Of a stretch of 64,000 bases of DNA, positions 1-13,957 are shown piece by piece. Numbering within the stretch: position 1 is the stretch's first letter; each line of letters opens with the position of its first letter. The position numbers and the translations under genes are program-made. The stretch comes from Nautilus pompilius. Taxonomy: Eukaryota; Mollusca; Cephalopoda; Nautilida; Nautilidae. Below the pieces are notes generated by a model. The model saw only the letters and a list, made by a program, of their open reading frames with translations. It searched no databases and was not told the origin of the DNA. Location: positions 15,001 to 79,000 of the forward strand of contig JACATO010000122.1 of NCBI GenBank assembly GCA_018389105.1, in the 5' to 3' direction.

Positions 1-939
1 TCTCCGTACTGCTCCTCTGCCTCCGATATTATTGTAATTAAGTTTCTAAACTTCTCTCTTCAATACATGCGAAAACACAGGTAGTAGACAGGTAGATATC
101 TGGATTATTACAGGTAAGCAGAATCAAGACGCGTAACTGGAGTTGTTGTGGCTTGTCGGTGTACAATCGGAGACCGACGATTCATCTTGTGCCAGTCACA
201 TCCGACCAGATCTGGAGATCGATAAATGAGATGCGTGATCTACGCCTGGTAGAAAGAGTTCTTAGCAACACAAGGGTGCAACCCCATCACTTAGCCTCCC
301 TCTCTCTTTCTTTTATTCTCTCTTCTCTTTCTCTTTTCGCGTCATTTCTCCTTTTTCTTTCCGTTTAATCTCGTTCTCTCTGTTTACTGTACTTTAATTC
401 TAATTTAATAAACAGTTGACCACAATTGAGCACGTTTGCAGATCTGAGTTTTATTTGTACACTATAAATATCTTTCTTTAAAAACAAGTATTTATTTTTT
501 AAATTACAGCGACAAAGACTAGCCAAACGATAGGACTTTTCAGAATTCTTACTATTAATTACACCGTTTGTGCATTTGTGAAGCCGCTGAAGTATGGTTC
601 CATCGAAAACGTCTTGTTTTGTCAGCTCTGTCGGCATTTCCCGGGTTCGGGATCTATACCTGAAGAACTTCGTCATCCAACGGTATCGATTTCTGGTGGC
701 GGAAGTGATGGGGATGTCTTACGGAGTGGCAGGGGATGGGGACATGAGATGACGTTTCGAGTCCGAGTCTTGACCAAAAATCGAAAAGGCCAAAGCTCAA
801 AGGGTCTCCCGAAAACTGTCTTACTCTCACCCAGAAGATGCCGGACGTATCAGCATCCCGGTCTAACTAAAAGAATTTTATAAAAAGAGGCTAGTGGTCT
901 GTCGCTCGCTCATCCTCAGCGTCGCGCACGATCGAGTAG

Positions 940-947
940 TGACGTCA
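940..947. promoter_or_regulatory. CRE palindrome (TGACGTCA)
   Basis: Perfect 8-bp cAMP-response-element palindrome, the binding site of CREB/ATF bZIP dimers. It is followed directly by CCAGGGGGCTC, which resembles a CTCF core, in a CpG-rich stretch. Binding is inferred from the motif only. Confidence 0.45.
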
Positions 948-3261
948 CCAGGGGGCTCTTTCTCACGCACGCAGCGCCCCCTCATTACTGACGGCGGCGC
1001 GCGAGGCTCTACCTCGGCGCTCGTTCTTTCCGCCGCCAAACAAACCCTTCTCGGTGTTTGCTCGCAATCTGTTCCGTGTCAATTTGGCGAGCGGCAGTAA
1101 GACTTCTGGCCAAAATAAGAAAGCGGTGTGTTTAGGCAACCGACAGAGTCCTGTTTACCTTGACCGGTCTAAGTATGGTGTCCGCGGCCGGCGCCCACCT
1201 CTCGTCGCGTCCGTCATTAACGGATTAATTTATGCGAACCGTTAAATGTGGGAAAGCTAATGATTGGAATGGCAGAAGCTGAGGAATCGGGTGGGGGGCT
1301 GCATGCAAAAGTAAACTCGTGCGGTCAGCAAGAGGTGTAGTGGCCATCCTTCCCTCACCTGCCGTCGGTCGTGACTTCCTCACCCGGCCAATCATTCTCA
1401 GCTGTGTTGACCTTTCATCTTGCTCCCGACTTGTGTTGTTTTTCTCCAACGATGATATCATCTGCTTGTAAGTGAGCAAAGGAAGAAGGTGAACAATGAT
1501 GATACAGCGGCTGAACACAAACCACTCCTGGTTTACCTTTTGTCTAAATATCAAAGGCAAGCCCTGAATCTGAGCTGGCCACCGAGTGGCCAAATTAAAC
1601 CGATTATTTATTCGTTAAATTGTATTGATATTTTCTGAAACCAAACCACTTTGCACCAGATGACCTTTAATCAAATCGTCGGAGTGCCAGTGCGTTTCTG
1701 GAAAGAACTAAAGTGGAATAGATGTGTTGGATTTGTTATAGTTAGAGATACTTTTTTCCAAATCCTTTAGATTAGGATGAGGAGGAGGGGAAACATCGAT
1801 CGTAAACCCCACTTCCTCCAACACAAACAATCCACCTACCGGCGTTGGCAAACACTAAGCAGCAAAATTCCTCACCGTGTTCTGGCGAGAAGGACGTTTT
1901 CTCTCTGATGGCGACCATATTTATTCAGAGTTGAGAGAGGAGAACATACAGAGAGCACCAGTTAGCATTTATTCCTTTCCCTCTTCTCCAGACGGAATGA
2001 TTAATTTACGGGTTGCCAGGGAAACTATCGTAGTATCTGGATACAGGCCGGCCCAACTTTGACCGAGGAGGATACATGCTCTCCGTCTGGATACAGTAAA
2101 ACAATTATGGATACAAATCTCTCAATAAGTTTATTTTTTTTTTTTTGTTATTTTTGCCCAGACATGAAACTTAATAAGAATAATTCGCCAAATAAAAGGT
2201 GCAATCAATAACTGTTTGTTAGCCGGTGCTCGTCGCCATTGCTGTTCTTGTTTATCTATTCCCCACTCTCCGTATAAGGAAGCATCCTCCCTGTCTTGCT
2301 GGAGCCGACTCTCGGACAAGTTCTCTCCCCTGCATTGCCGCTTCCATACCGGGCAATGGCGGCAGGGCTTAGCGAAACATGGCGGAAAAAACCGTTCGGT
2401 GAAACAGTTTCCCAAAGAAATCTGCGCAACCCTGGGTCTGATTTTAAACGAATCACTGGAACGAAATGAAAGGGAATAGACAGACCTTTGGCTGACTGGC
2501 TCTTATTATTGGTGTATGCCTTTTTTTTCGCCCTGAATTTTCAAAAAAATGTACAGATGCACTGAATTCCAATAAATCGTCGTCGTCGTTTTATAAAATG
2601 GAAGCAGAATTCGCAGTAAATAAAAGCTGTATTTGTTCTTTGGCATTTCAGCCTGGGGTAGGCGAGCGAGGCGGCAGACAGAAATCTGGGGAGAACGTGG
2701 ATAATCCCGACGATCTCTCTGCTCCACCGGGAGAGTTCGGTCCGCTCCCCGCCAGGGGGCGGGCCCCGTCTCCGTCTCTCTCTCTCTCTTGGCCGAGCAC
2801 GGAGAGAGAGAGAGAGATATCTCAAGAGCCGATGACAAATCCGACAGATTTACAAGTGGGCCAGCTGTGGTTCAGTGTCATTTAGTGTTATCCGCGAGAT
2901 TGGCGACCAGTCGTGGCGGGTAACTCATGAACAACCTCCTCCTCCTCCACCTCCACCCAGCATAACACGTTACCGATATGATTTACCTGACAGCTTCCCC
3001 GCGCGTGCTCGGCTTCGCCAAACAACCCCCCGCCACAGGCGGAGAAAGAAACCAGAAATTTAAGAGATTTGTAACATTTCGCCCGCAGTCGCCTGCGTGC
3101 ATATTTACAGTATTTCCGACGGGTAAGCCGAAGCGTCCGCTGATCCACTCCACTAACCGAATAGCCCGTAATACCCAGACGAGCTGCTCCTGGGAGGAGG
3201 GGAGGAGGAGGAGGAGCTCCCTCCCAACTTCTCCACGCGCTACCGTCGAGAGGAACGTCAC

Positions 3262-3293
3262 CGGTTTTTGGAGCTCAAAAACCGATGACGTCA
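3262..3293. promoter_or_regulatory. Perfect inverted repeat joined to a CRE
   Basis: Positions 3262-3270 (CGGTTTTTG) and 3276-3284 (CAAAAACCG) are exact reverse complements around a 5-base centre. One base further on is a perfect CRE at 3286-3293. A half-CRE (ACGTCAC) sits just before the left arm and another (AACGTCACC) about 40 bp after. Such a symmetrical arrangement suggests a multi-protein regulatory site, but it could be chance in a CpG-rich promoter-like area. Confidence 0.4.
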
Positions 3294-3439
3294 CGAGAAT
3301 GGGGGAAAAAAACAAAAAACGATTGCCGAAAAACGTCACCTAAAGGCCGCTATAGTGATGGCTATATATTTATTATTATTATTATGGTCGAGGTCTTTGT
3401 AGTACTGGGTTAGAGGTTTTTCTTCCCGCCATCGTTCTC

Positions 3440-3520
3440 TGAGCCATATCCGTTCCTTGCCCACCGAAGATGGCGTCGAGATGCGGTCGTCGCCATTGGT
3501 CACATGACGTCACGAAGAAA
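3440..3520. promoter_or_regulatory. Candidate TATA-less promoter core (YY1, CCAAT, CRE)
   Basis: Within 80 bp there is a YY1-type AAGATGGCG near 3468, an inverted CCAAT box (ATTGG) near 3495 and a perfect TGACGTCA at 3505-3512, all in CpG-rich sequence. This combination is typical of housekeeping promoters in animals. No coding exon could be linked to it on either side, so its gene and direction are unknown. Confidence 0.35.
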
Positions 3521-5922
3521 CAACCCCTCTCCCCTCTATCATTAGTGGTGGGTTTGCGTCCCGCTCGTCATTCCCCGTCGACATCATCAGGGTTGGTCCC
3601 GGGAAGAGGCCTGCTTCTCTCTCCCTCTCTCTCTCTTTTTTAGTTTGGATTTTATCTGAAACGACCATCTTGTGTCTGGGTCAATAATGGCAATTTTTTT
3701 TTTGAAAATCCCCTTTACGATAGCCAATGTCGCAAACTGAGACTTCGTTTAGAAGCTGAACCAGTCTAATGGCTTCAGGTGGGAAGTGATCACTGATGAA
3801 AAGAAATTATTTTCGGGTCAACAATTAATTAACCCGAATCATTTAGCCCCACTGATTCCTAGCCGACTTTCGGCCGACACGGAGTCCCGCACTAGCGGAG
3901 GAGTCGCTCTTACTTCTCTCCATCTCTTCCACCACACACACATACACACACAAACGTGCCGTGTTCCTGCGATCTCTACTACGGACGACATTTCGGACCT
4001 GTCGCACCGCAGCAGCCTCAGTCCCACCGACGGCGGACCGTAGGTGAAAACGGAGCACCTGTGCTTCTCGAGCACGTACGATCTCTAGTTAAGATCCGCT
4101 GTCAATTATCATCACTCGCCGCCTCGAAGCCTCTTGCTAGGTTTGTAGCCAGGGTACCCGGCTCCCTGGTCCCTCCCACCCCCTCTCAATGCGAATCACA
4201 GGGTCGTGTTTACCTGATTGACTTGTTCAAACATCGTGCACAACAGGTGTCACAAGTTAGAAAGCTGATTTGTTTATAAAAATATGCGCAATAAGCAGAT
4301 TTCGACCTGGCCTTTCCAGAAACGTGCACCTACTCAAACTTTGCTGCTCGGAAGGCGAGTTTGGTATCGGCTTTTGAACGAAGATTATCGTGTCAAAAAA
4401 TTCTGAAATTCCCACAATTAGCATAACACGTTTATTAAAAGAGTCCTCATCGGCCCCTGCCGGCGCCGGATACAAACTGTCCAAGATGGTCATAAATAAT
4501 CCAGCGCCTAATCTCGCCGTCTGGAAGTCCAAGAGAGATACGGCTCCATTGAAATGTGCCAACCGTTACAGATGCTGGCGGGGATATCACAGTCGCTGTT
4601 GAACCTTTTGAGTGTGTGCTGAGTTGTTGCCACGTTTCCTGTGACGTTCTAGACGTGATGCCTGGTGCATCACCCTCGAAAACCTGACGTTACCCGGTTT
4701 TCATCCCTGGAATAGAGAAACTTTCCTCCTGATGCCTTCTCCAAGCAGCGACAAACGTGACAGGAATGGCACCGGGCGCTCGGGGTTAATACTGTTTGTT
4801 AGTTACACGTATAAAGCTGCTTCTTTCCTTTCTTAACCACCAAACATTCTGCAAACAAATTAGTTCGAATGTTTCATTGCGGATCTGAGAGTTCGACCAA
4901 GATCGATAATAGTGAACCGTGTAGCGAGATGGTAGTTTTTTTCATATTCGAGGCGATCGCTGCCGACGTTTATCTATATCACCTAATTGACATTTTTAGG
5001 GAAACCGCTGAGATACCCTATTTTTTTTGGGGGGGGCTGTGTTGGAAAGTAATTTTATTATATTTCTAGCTGCTGTTAGCAACTTAGAAAGTGATTTATG
5101 CGTGTGGCTAGATCAGTTCCACCTCATGCTTTGTGTTGTTTTTTAAACTAGCAAATAGATCAGCGAGCAGATGACGTTTTGCTCTATGATCAGTAATTTG
5201 GCCTCGAAGATTTCTATTAATCGCGGGCGTATGCATAGTGTATAGCCCGCTCAGCTGCGCCTTTACTCTTGCTATTCAGATCTCACCCACCAATAATAAG
5301 TTCTAAAGTTGTTGTTATTTTTCTTAAACTTATAGACAATCAAAGTTTGTGTGATTAATGCATAATCAATGCCACAAACCTCAAGCGTGAAAAGTCATCG
5401 GCTGCATGTGTTACTGTAATGAAGTGTTACAACCCATACTGATAATCGCTACGCAAGGACGCGCCCAAGATCTTTGGAACAGATTGCAACATATTCCAGG
5501 GAGAGCCGCTGAAAAGCTGATCGATCTACATCTTGACTGATTGGCTGGAGTTTAAACGATACTTCGATTAGAGATATATAAGTAATCGTACATACTTATC
5601 TCTGCATGCACGTGTACATTCCTTCTGGTTTAATTTTTCTCTGCTAGATATAAATTACAGTCCTGTGGTGCAATTAATAAGACAACTTCTTGTGATCATG
5701 AAGTCAACAACTGTTGAAAATGAAAATTCGTTTGATGGATGGATACCTGGTAACAGTAGCCAGAAGGTGGTGGTGGTTGGGGGGGGGGGGACACTGGAAA
5801 AGTGACAAACTCTAAAAATCTTAAACTGGGGTGGTCAGTCCAACACTTTAAATCTGATTTCTGCACACAGCCAATTGGAGGAGTTTATTATTAACTATCT
5901 ACTGGTCTCTTGGACTGTTAAG

Positions 5923-5940
5923 CCACTGCCAGGGGGCGCT
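5923..5940 (+). promoter_or_regulatory. CTCF-like motif
   Basis: The core CCAGGGGGCGCT at 5929-5940 closely matches the animal CTCF consensus. Similar cores occur at about 945-960, 2751-2762 and 23392-23403. CTCF exists in molluscs and other bilaterians, but no binding data are available; motif evidence only. Confidence 0.3.
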
Positions 5941-6220
5941 CGTACTCTGACTGCCGGTTTCCACACTCGCGAGAGCAAACTGGGCAACTATATATATACT
6001 TATTACCCAGTCATCATGTCCCCCCCCAAAAAAAGCTGCACAGGCTGGGTGGCAGACCTCGCCAGTTATTAACAGTCACCAGGGTGGAAATAACAGATTG
6101 AGACGCAGTAAATAAATGTGTATTCCAGTGAGTTACACGAGCGTCGAACGACTGTATTCTGTCTCTGTCAGACTAACAGTTGTACTACATCTTCTCTCTG
6201 ATCCGGAAACTGAAGTCCGC

Positions 6221-6475
6221 TTTTAGTCACGTAGGTTGCTTAATCTCCTCATAGGGTCTCTCACCGTTCCTTAATTATTCTAACGTAGCCGTGAAATCCT
6301 TTTTAGTACCTCAGTTACTTAACTTGCCGGTAAGCTTTCTGACGGTTCCGTGAATATTCGAACGAGCCGGTGAGATCCTATTCAGTTCGGCAGCAAATTC
6401 GACAATGTTTCTCTGATTGCCCGAACATTCTAACGCACCGGTGAGATCCCATTTAGTCCCGTAGGTTACTTAACA
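6221..6475. repeat. Degenerate 80-bp tandem repeat, about 3.3 copies
   Basis: Units run 6221-6300, 6301-6380, 6381-6450 and a partial 6451-6475. Shared landmarks are TTTAGT...TA at the start, a run resembling GTTACTTAAC, then ATTCTAACG, then CCGGTGAGATCC at the end. The copies are strongly diverged and the third is shortened to about 70 bp. It does not encode a conserved protein and looks like an old minisatellite. Confidence 0.65.
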
Positions 6476-6914
6476 TGTGAACCCTGGTCAGGATACCTAC
6501 GGGAGTATCAGAGAATTGACAGGTATGTTAAGTAACTTATTGGACAAAGAGGTATCTCATGAGTACTTAGAAATGTCTATGAGATCATCGAATAAGTTAC
6601 ATTTAACCTCTGGAATTTCTAACCTATCTTCAATTACAGGACGCTGGGAGGTAGTCTGTGCATCTCACCTTTTAAATTGATTTTCATTCTATGTATTTTT
6701 AAAAAAAGTACAAAATATTTCATCTATTTGGAGCCTGGTTTTTAGTCTCCTATTTCCCACCCAAGCCCATAGCTTTAAGTCACCGGAAGCATGACAAATG
6801 GAACTAAATTACGCGGCACGGTGTCAATAGGATTACCTGATCATGAGATGCTATTTTCCAAATGGTCAGTCTTTTTTTTTAAATGATGTGGTTCTTGACA
6901 CAACTGATGCACAC

Positions 6915-6949
<35 letters not shown>
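6915..6949. repeat. (AAT)n microsatellite
   Basis: Uninterrupted ATA/AAT trinucleotide run of about 35 bp, with no coding context. Confidence 0.9.
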
Positions 6950-9900
6950 CTTATTTATTAGAAATTTTAATTAGCATAAAACTAGTAATTCTCCGGTATC
7001 ACAGACACTCTTTCGATTGTCTGTTTTCGGGTAACCAAAACAAAGCAAAAAATATTATTTTGTACACATATAAGTTTTTCTCTCAAGTCGAAACGATTTA
7101 AACAGTCGTCGATGTGTTTGAGGGAGGGCGGGATATTAGCAGCTTTTTCTGGTGGACCATATTATCGAGATCAGGGAAGAAAAACGGGAAGATCGTGGCC
7201 GGACAGATGCATGCTGGGAATTATAATGGCGCGCACTGTTTTCTGACGATATTATGAAAAATTCTCACTTAACTTTGAAAAAATTGGCGGGGTGTGTGTG
7301 TGTGTGGTTCGTTTCAAGATGAAAGAACCGGCGGGTAATTACGAAGCATACTGTAGACGACCGGAGTTCTTCCCCAAACGTCCTAAAAGACTTTGCCCTT
7401 ATAATAATCTCCTCGTTATTTTATTGGCCGGTTTCTCGGTATAAACTGTTCCTCTAGTAGAAACTTTTCCATATAAAAATTATCAATTTAAAACGAGACC
7501 GCTTTCAGGAGGCGGAAAGTTAACTAATTGGCTGTTAAACAATGTCGAGTTACGTCAGTCTGTTAGTTCGTCACCTGCTCTGCAGCTGAAGTAAAGCTAC
7601 TCGCCGCCTCCTCCGTTCGGTGTTTACCCATCAGCTTGGCAAACAAATTAAGTCACCCCCGACGCCTTACGCGTGTGTTGATCATTACCAGGAAACAGAA
7701 TTAATCACGCGGGGACCCGATGGCCCTGTGGAGAGAGAGATTACGAGGTTGAGAACCTGATTACTAAACACGGATCAAATTAACATTTTCTGAAAACCCT
7801 CTAAGAGCCGTTGTTGTTGGCTTCCGACGGAAGCAGCTCGCCGATAAAAGAGACTGGTTTTGGTTGTCCTTTGGTCAGCCATCAGGAGAACCCGCTTCCA
7901 GTCTCTAAGAGGGATGCTGACCCCATGATCTTGCGTAACGTCTTCTCTCCTCCTCCGCGTCTGTATACACCCGTGAGTCCTAAAACGAGTTTCAAAATTA
8001 AATACAAAAACAACAACAACAAAAAAAAAAAAACGCTTCCGGCTTTAGGATAGTTCCCGCGTGCGGTATCCAGTTTCCGTTGTTTGTGTAATTTAAAGTC
8101 GATTGTTTCCATAGGTTGTAAGAGGTGCAGCTCCGTGAAGTCGTGACAGAAAGGAGAGGAGATGGGGGTACATAAGCTGTATAAATAACAGGACCTCCCA
8201 GTTATCTCCCCCTGGCGCTGCGTTCAAATGTCTACAGCCGATTAGTTCTTAAATGCTAACAGTTCCCTTTCCCACAAAAGTAGCAGCTCCACTGTCGGGA
8301 TCTCGAACTGTGGTACGACGGGGCACAACAGGTGCAGCCAAGAGACATTTCCGTGCACCGGGGGGATGTACGCTTTAGCCCCTCCTGCGCAAGTACCCGG
8401 ATTGTCTGCCGCCATTATTCGCAACCCGGCAGTGTTATTTATTTGGGATCGCTGTGAGATAGACGGACGGGACGCCTCGCACTGTTCCGACATATAACTG
8501 CGATTATAAAAATAAAAGATGACATCATCCAAATGCCTATAGCCAACCCAGAATGCAGCAGTTTTCTCGCCTAGGAGATATCATAATGGCGTCGGCAACC
8601 CAGAGTGCGCCTCGTTTTCGATTCCGGTTTCAGCTGATTAGTGCCGTCCTCCCCCCCCCCCCCATCTCCTGGGAACTGCGGCACAATAGACTTACTGTTT
8701 CGAGAGAACAGATTAGAAGGAATATGACGATGGCTGCTTGTGCAAGAAGAAAAAACAAAAAAAAAGCCCCTCTCCCCCCCCACATTATCTTGATAATGCT
8801 TTATGGCCGTGACATCTGCACGGAGATTGGCGTAGATTCCAATTAATTGTTGTTGGGTGGAGGGCTGTAGTCATCCACGGCGTTGGTAGCAGTGATGGCT
8901 GTCCAAGATAACAACCGCAGAACAGCTGGTCTTTACATTAGGGGCTCCTCGGGGGGAAAGGGTTTTCGCTCTGATAGCTGCACTGTAATAATTTAATACC
9001 TCACTCACATCCTGCTGATGATCCTCTCTCTCTATATATATATATTCTAATAAAAAAAAAAAACCTGTTGCTTCCCCAACTCTGCATTTCTATTAGTTTT
9101 TCTTCACACGGAACAGCAGCAGATATTCGAATTTCTCCAAACTAACTAACAACAACAACAATGGCGTGGGAAAAAAAACAAAAAACAAAACAATCTTCCA
9201 TTAAAGATGATCGATTTACTTTAGTGAACATTTCGACGAATTCCTTTTGGCTCAAAAAGAAAGATGGCGGACCTAGTAGTTCATTGGTGACTGTTGTGTC
9301 TACGTTCCCCTTTTCTGGTTGTGGTCAGCAGGACTGTCACATTCAAGTATATTTAACGAGACTAAATGAAGTGTATGCATATTGTTTTCTTTTTTGTAGC
9401 AAAAACCTGTAATGCCTTTGTTTAGTTGGTAGTATCCTGATCCAAGGGAAGTAACTTGGCTGATGAGTAATATGGCTTCACCCTGTATAATAGGGGCCCA
9501 CTGATGCGTTGTTTTATTACCACTTTGGTTCCACCGGATGAGCAAGGAGTGACAATGATTAAATGGTCTAATCGGCCACAAGAAATTAAATGAATATCAT
9601 GTTTAATTCCTGCGTGAATAATCGCGACTCCACGCTGAGAAATTCCATTCCACATGTTTGTCTGGTCCTGTGGACATCAACAGCCAACACTGGCAACTTT
9701 GTGAAGTGGAAACTGGCCCAACTCCATAGCAAAACAGCGTAGAGCATACTTCAAACACCTCCTTAACTATTATTATTTTAGAATAATAATTATATTGGAA
9801 GCAAATGTGTTCATTAATATTTGTAGACGTGTAGCTGATCATAAAAGAAAATTATGCGCCTCCTCTGATGGTAATTGCCAGCCATCTCACTCTGATTTTT

Positions 9901-10051
9901 TGATGCCATCACCTTGGGTTGGGTGGGGATTATAATTAAAAAAATACATTCTAATCTTATTTCCTTAGCGTTTTAATACAAAACAGAAAAAGATCTTTGT
10001 AAAATGAGTATATTTCTTTACAGTTGATAGTTAGTGTGTATGTATAGGTGT

Positions 10052-10213
10052 TCACAGAACTTCGTACAGGTGTAGATCAGCCAGATCGGTTTCTGCTGTA
10101 ATACGTTTGCCCAGTAATCGCAGACTCGCCTTCTCTAGCTTGAGCTCCATGTCCACAGGCTGCACCCAGTCGCTGACCTTTATATTGGTCTTAAAAACAC
10201 AGAGGTAAGTAGA

Positions 10214-10256
<43 letters not shown>

Positions 10257-13200
10257 TAATGGTGGGGGTAGAAAGGAAAAATAATCGTAATTTATCAAAG
10301 CCCTTAAATTTAAAAAAAAAAAAAAGAGAGAGACAATATATTTATTTTTAAACAAAATCCAGCCAGTTAAAAATGACAGTTGCCCCTTTTCTTATTGTTT
10401 ACTCAGATGGATTGTAAAAATGTACATAAGACTGCTGTCTATTTATTAATAAATGGCAATGAAAGGCAGGTTAAATACAAAGTCTACTGGGATAATGGAT
10501 TATTAATATCTGCCACTATCAACAATGCTGCTGCTGCTAAATTAAAAACAGAAATTCAATAAATACACTGAAGTATATCAGGGACAAATATTTTCTTTTG
10601 TGTAACTTTTTCTTGAAATAAAAGGGAAAAAAACATATATTTTAACCCATATCAAAAAAAACTTTATAAATTTTAACTTAAAAAAAATAATCAATCAGCT
10701 TATGCAGTAATTATAATATTTGTTTGTTGTTTTTTTTTCAGTATGTAAAATATCTGATGACAAAAAATGTAAAGACAGAGTCTTGATATCAACTGTGAAG
10801 CATTTCTACCGAGTGTCCGCCATGTCTGCTTTCTTTAACTCTTTATGGAGTACACTCATACATTACAGGACACTGATACTGACACAGCACTTCCGTAAAT
10901 ATACACTACCAAAAATACTGGGAATACTTCTCAAAGGGTTAAATTAGAAATAAATACAAAATAGAGTGAGAAGCCTATATACTGAACTGTTGTTTTAAGG
11001 GGGGGAGTAACCCCTGCAAGCTGCCTTCATGCACATGACGCGAGATAATTAGCCTCATATAGTGAAAATTCTGACAAGCTACTCGTTAATTTCTTTGCAT
11101 CCAAAGATATGACTCACGCAATGTCTGCAGGTTTTGTCAAAATGTTGAAACAACCTATGAATTTTAAATCACTATGAATACAAAAATGCAAGAAAAATAA
11201 ACAAACTTTTAAAAAAAAATCTAGTCATCAATCACATTCCCACCACAAATGTCACCTGACAAATGAGATTAGTTCAGCTGAGCAATGAGCAGGTAAATTG
11301 ATAGCAGCATCTCCCTTTTTTAGATCGTCACTTATATTCAGGAGTTTTGATCAAATGTGTAATTAGCTTCAGTTAAATTTAAAACGTACCGACAGCTAAA
11401 CAGATTCTAGAGAAGTTACAAAAAAAAAATCTCTCTCTTCTTTTTTTGGGAGGCCAAGAGTAAAAACTTAGAACAAGTGTTACTTTTGATCATGTTTTAT
11501 GGGAATCCATGTGAACAGCAATAAAATAGGGATCAGGTATCCAAGGAAATCCGTACCAATGACTGTATAAACTCAAGCCTTTAATTTAAGGAGTCAGCCC
11601 TCAAAGCTGATATTCTCTTTCAAATGTTTATTTACTTTACAGTAGGAATAGCATCACCACAACAGTGGCTGCCCCCTGGGTTTCATCTGAAGGACATCCA
11701 TCCATATGGATCCTATCCTTCTGCGTTTACGGGTATATTTTACAAGTATTAGATACCCATGGAAAAGCAAAGCATGAAATATTTCTACCAACCTTTAGGT
11801 TTTTTAATGATGCTTCTATTTTTGGCACAGTTACCAGAAATACGCCCCTTCTTTGTACATTAGTGTAAATAAACTGCCACGCCCTGAAAAATTAGCAGTT
11901 CCTATATTATAAACAATAAATGACAGAAATAAATAAATAAAAAGTAAAACCATAGCTGTAATTTTATTTTTTTTTTAAATGAGGAAAGAAAACAATTTTT
12001 ACTTAAAAAAGAAATTAAATATAAAATAGTCACCCCAATTAAATAAGATTCATAGTATAACAGAATCCCTTTCTTGTACCAAGAAAAATGGGAAATTATA
12101 TCTCGACAAATATACTGTAGAACAAACCCAACACAAATTGCAAGATCTATATAATAAAAGTATTTCTTAATGTTGTGCATGAAAAACAACAATCTTTGTA
12201 GCATTAAAAGTGTTATGTACATAGCTTCAAATGAAAGAAAATTAAGCTAAAAACATTAATTCTTTTTGTAACTCTTTTCAACATGGTTTCACCTCATCAA
12301 TTATCCAACTTTTTATTATTAATACTGTATCTCTCTCAGAATATTTTTATACAAATGTAGAATCTTACAGATGACTGAACCAAAATAGAAGTATCAACAA
12401 TACTATAAAAGCGGTTTAATAATTAGTATATTGTGGATGGCACACTGTGCAAGGCGGCAAACCACCATGTTGAGTCCACGCACACCCAAGGAGGGATTTT
12501 GTGGCATCTCTCCTCATTAGTCACCAGTATTCAGCCTGGTTTGTGCTAGGCAGGTACTTGTGAACTCAACCAGAATGGTAAATCCTTACACACAGTTCTG
12601 CACAAACAGGATAATTCTTGATCAAGTCTGAAATTCTGGCTTGATATAGATCAGCATTTCCCTCTATGCTGTGTAGGTCTACACTAAGAATGGTTGCAAG
12701 CTCTTGGTTCTTCATTTTTAATCTCGAGTACTCGGCTGGACAGATAACGAATTTCCAACCCAGTTGTTTTATTTCTGCACTGATGGCTGTAACAATTAAA
12801 CGTCATCGGTACTTTGGACCAACGACTCTTCTTTCACTATTTGTTCAGAGCAGTTACAATATCATTCTCACCTTTTTTTTGGGTAACATCCATTTTTCAA
12901 AGAATTAACTTTTCTGATATTAAAAAAAAAAAAAAAAATCACTTTCTAACTGCAACAGTTGTTTTGATGATGTCGTCCGTAGGGTGGTTTTTAAGGCTGA
13001 GCTGTATCTGGCTGCTGGCAACAAGCGCTTAGAGGTTCTTGAGATGATGATGTGACTTTCTCATCAAGTGTATCTCTATGGTCCAGTATTACCAGGTACT
13101 GCACTTTTAAGTCCTTTTTTTTGTAGAAATTCTTTAAAAATTTACATACACATTCCTCATCCATTTATTGAGCAATCTTTCTTTTTTTCTTTCAATTGAT

Positions 13201-13663
13201 TATTGCATATTTACTTTAATTTGTCATATCAAGAATTTCATCGTTAGCCCGTATTCTTCTATTTGGATTTAAAAATAACACTGCTAAGAATTCTGAACTG
13301 GTGCTTGCCACAACTTGTCAGTTTTATTATTTTTTTCTGATTTAAGTGGTTCTCCTTAATTCTCTTAATTATTAGTACTACACATTCTTATCAGCTATCA
13401 AAGATCTCCAGATATGCAATTATTTCAGTTCTCAACAGATTCTTTTATATTTTGCATCTGAATTTTCTGGCTGTAAGGTATTCCTTATCTAATGAAACCC
13501 TAATTTCAGCTATCTCTCTCTCTACCATTCCTAAGTTTCTATTAATACATTTTACCATATATCCAATAAACAATTTAAAATAACTATTTTTCTCTTTTAT
13601 TTCTACCCGAAAGCCTAAAAATACACATAATTAGTTTCCATTTTCACCATCATGTGTCAAGAC

Positions 13664-13751
<88 letters not shown>

Positions 13752-13816
13752 AGATGAAGAGAGAGAGGAGAGAGAGACAGAGACAGAGAGAGATGAAGAG
13801 AGAGAGAGAGAGAGAT

Positions 13817-13856
<40 letters not shown>

Positions 13857-13890
13857 AGAGAGACAGAGAGATGAAGAGAGACAGAGAGAT

Positions 13891-13957
<67 letters not shown>

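Larger units (their letters stand above)
1..10051. other. Gene-poor, CpG-richer intergenic or regulatory block
   Basis: No open reading frame here has a recognisable family, plausible splice-phase partners or coding-like composition. About 0.9-4.6 kb and 7.1-8.9 kb are visibly richer in CG dinucleotides and in YY1-like, CCAAT and CRE motifs than the AT-rich gene bodies to the right, as expected for promoter or CpG-island DNA. The block could hold the promoter and untranslated first exon of a gene whose coding exons lie left of the window, but no coding exon was found on either strand. Notable contents are listed as separate entries. The 3' UTR of the methyltransferase gene presumably occupies the last few hundred bases. 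Confidence 0.5.

Noticed and set aside
9422-9842. Minus-strand frames with WNGISQRG resembling a Tc1 transposase block
   Set aside because: The similarity is limited to a few residues and no neighbouring transposase blocks or terminal repeats were found.
11902-12222. A 106-codon minus-strand frame with WYKKGILLYY, first considered as methyltransferase exon 8
   Set aside because: In the phase required by exon 7 it hits a stop; the exon at 11793-11883 fits phase, borders and sequence far better.
12440-12760. A less AT-rich stretch in methyltransferase intron 7 that reads like repeat-derived protein on the minus strand
   Set aside because: It may be an interspersed repeat, but no family, ends or second copy could be identified here.
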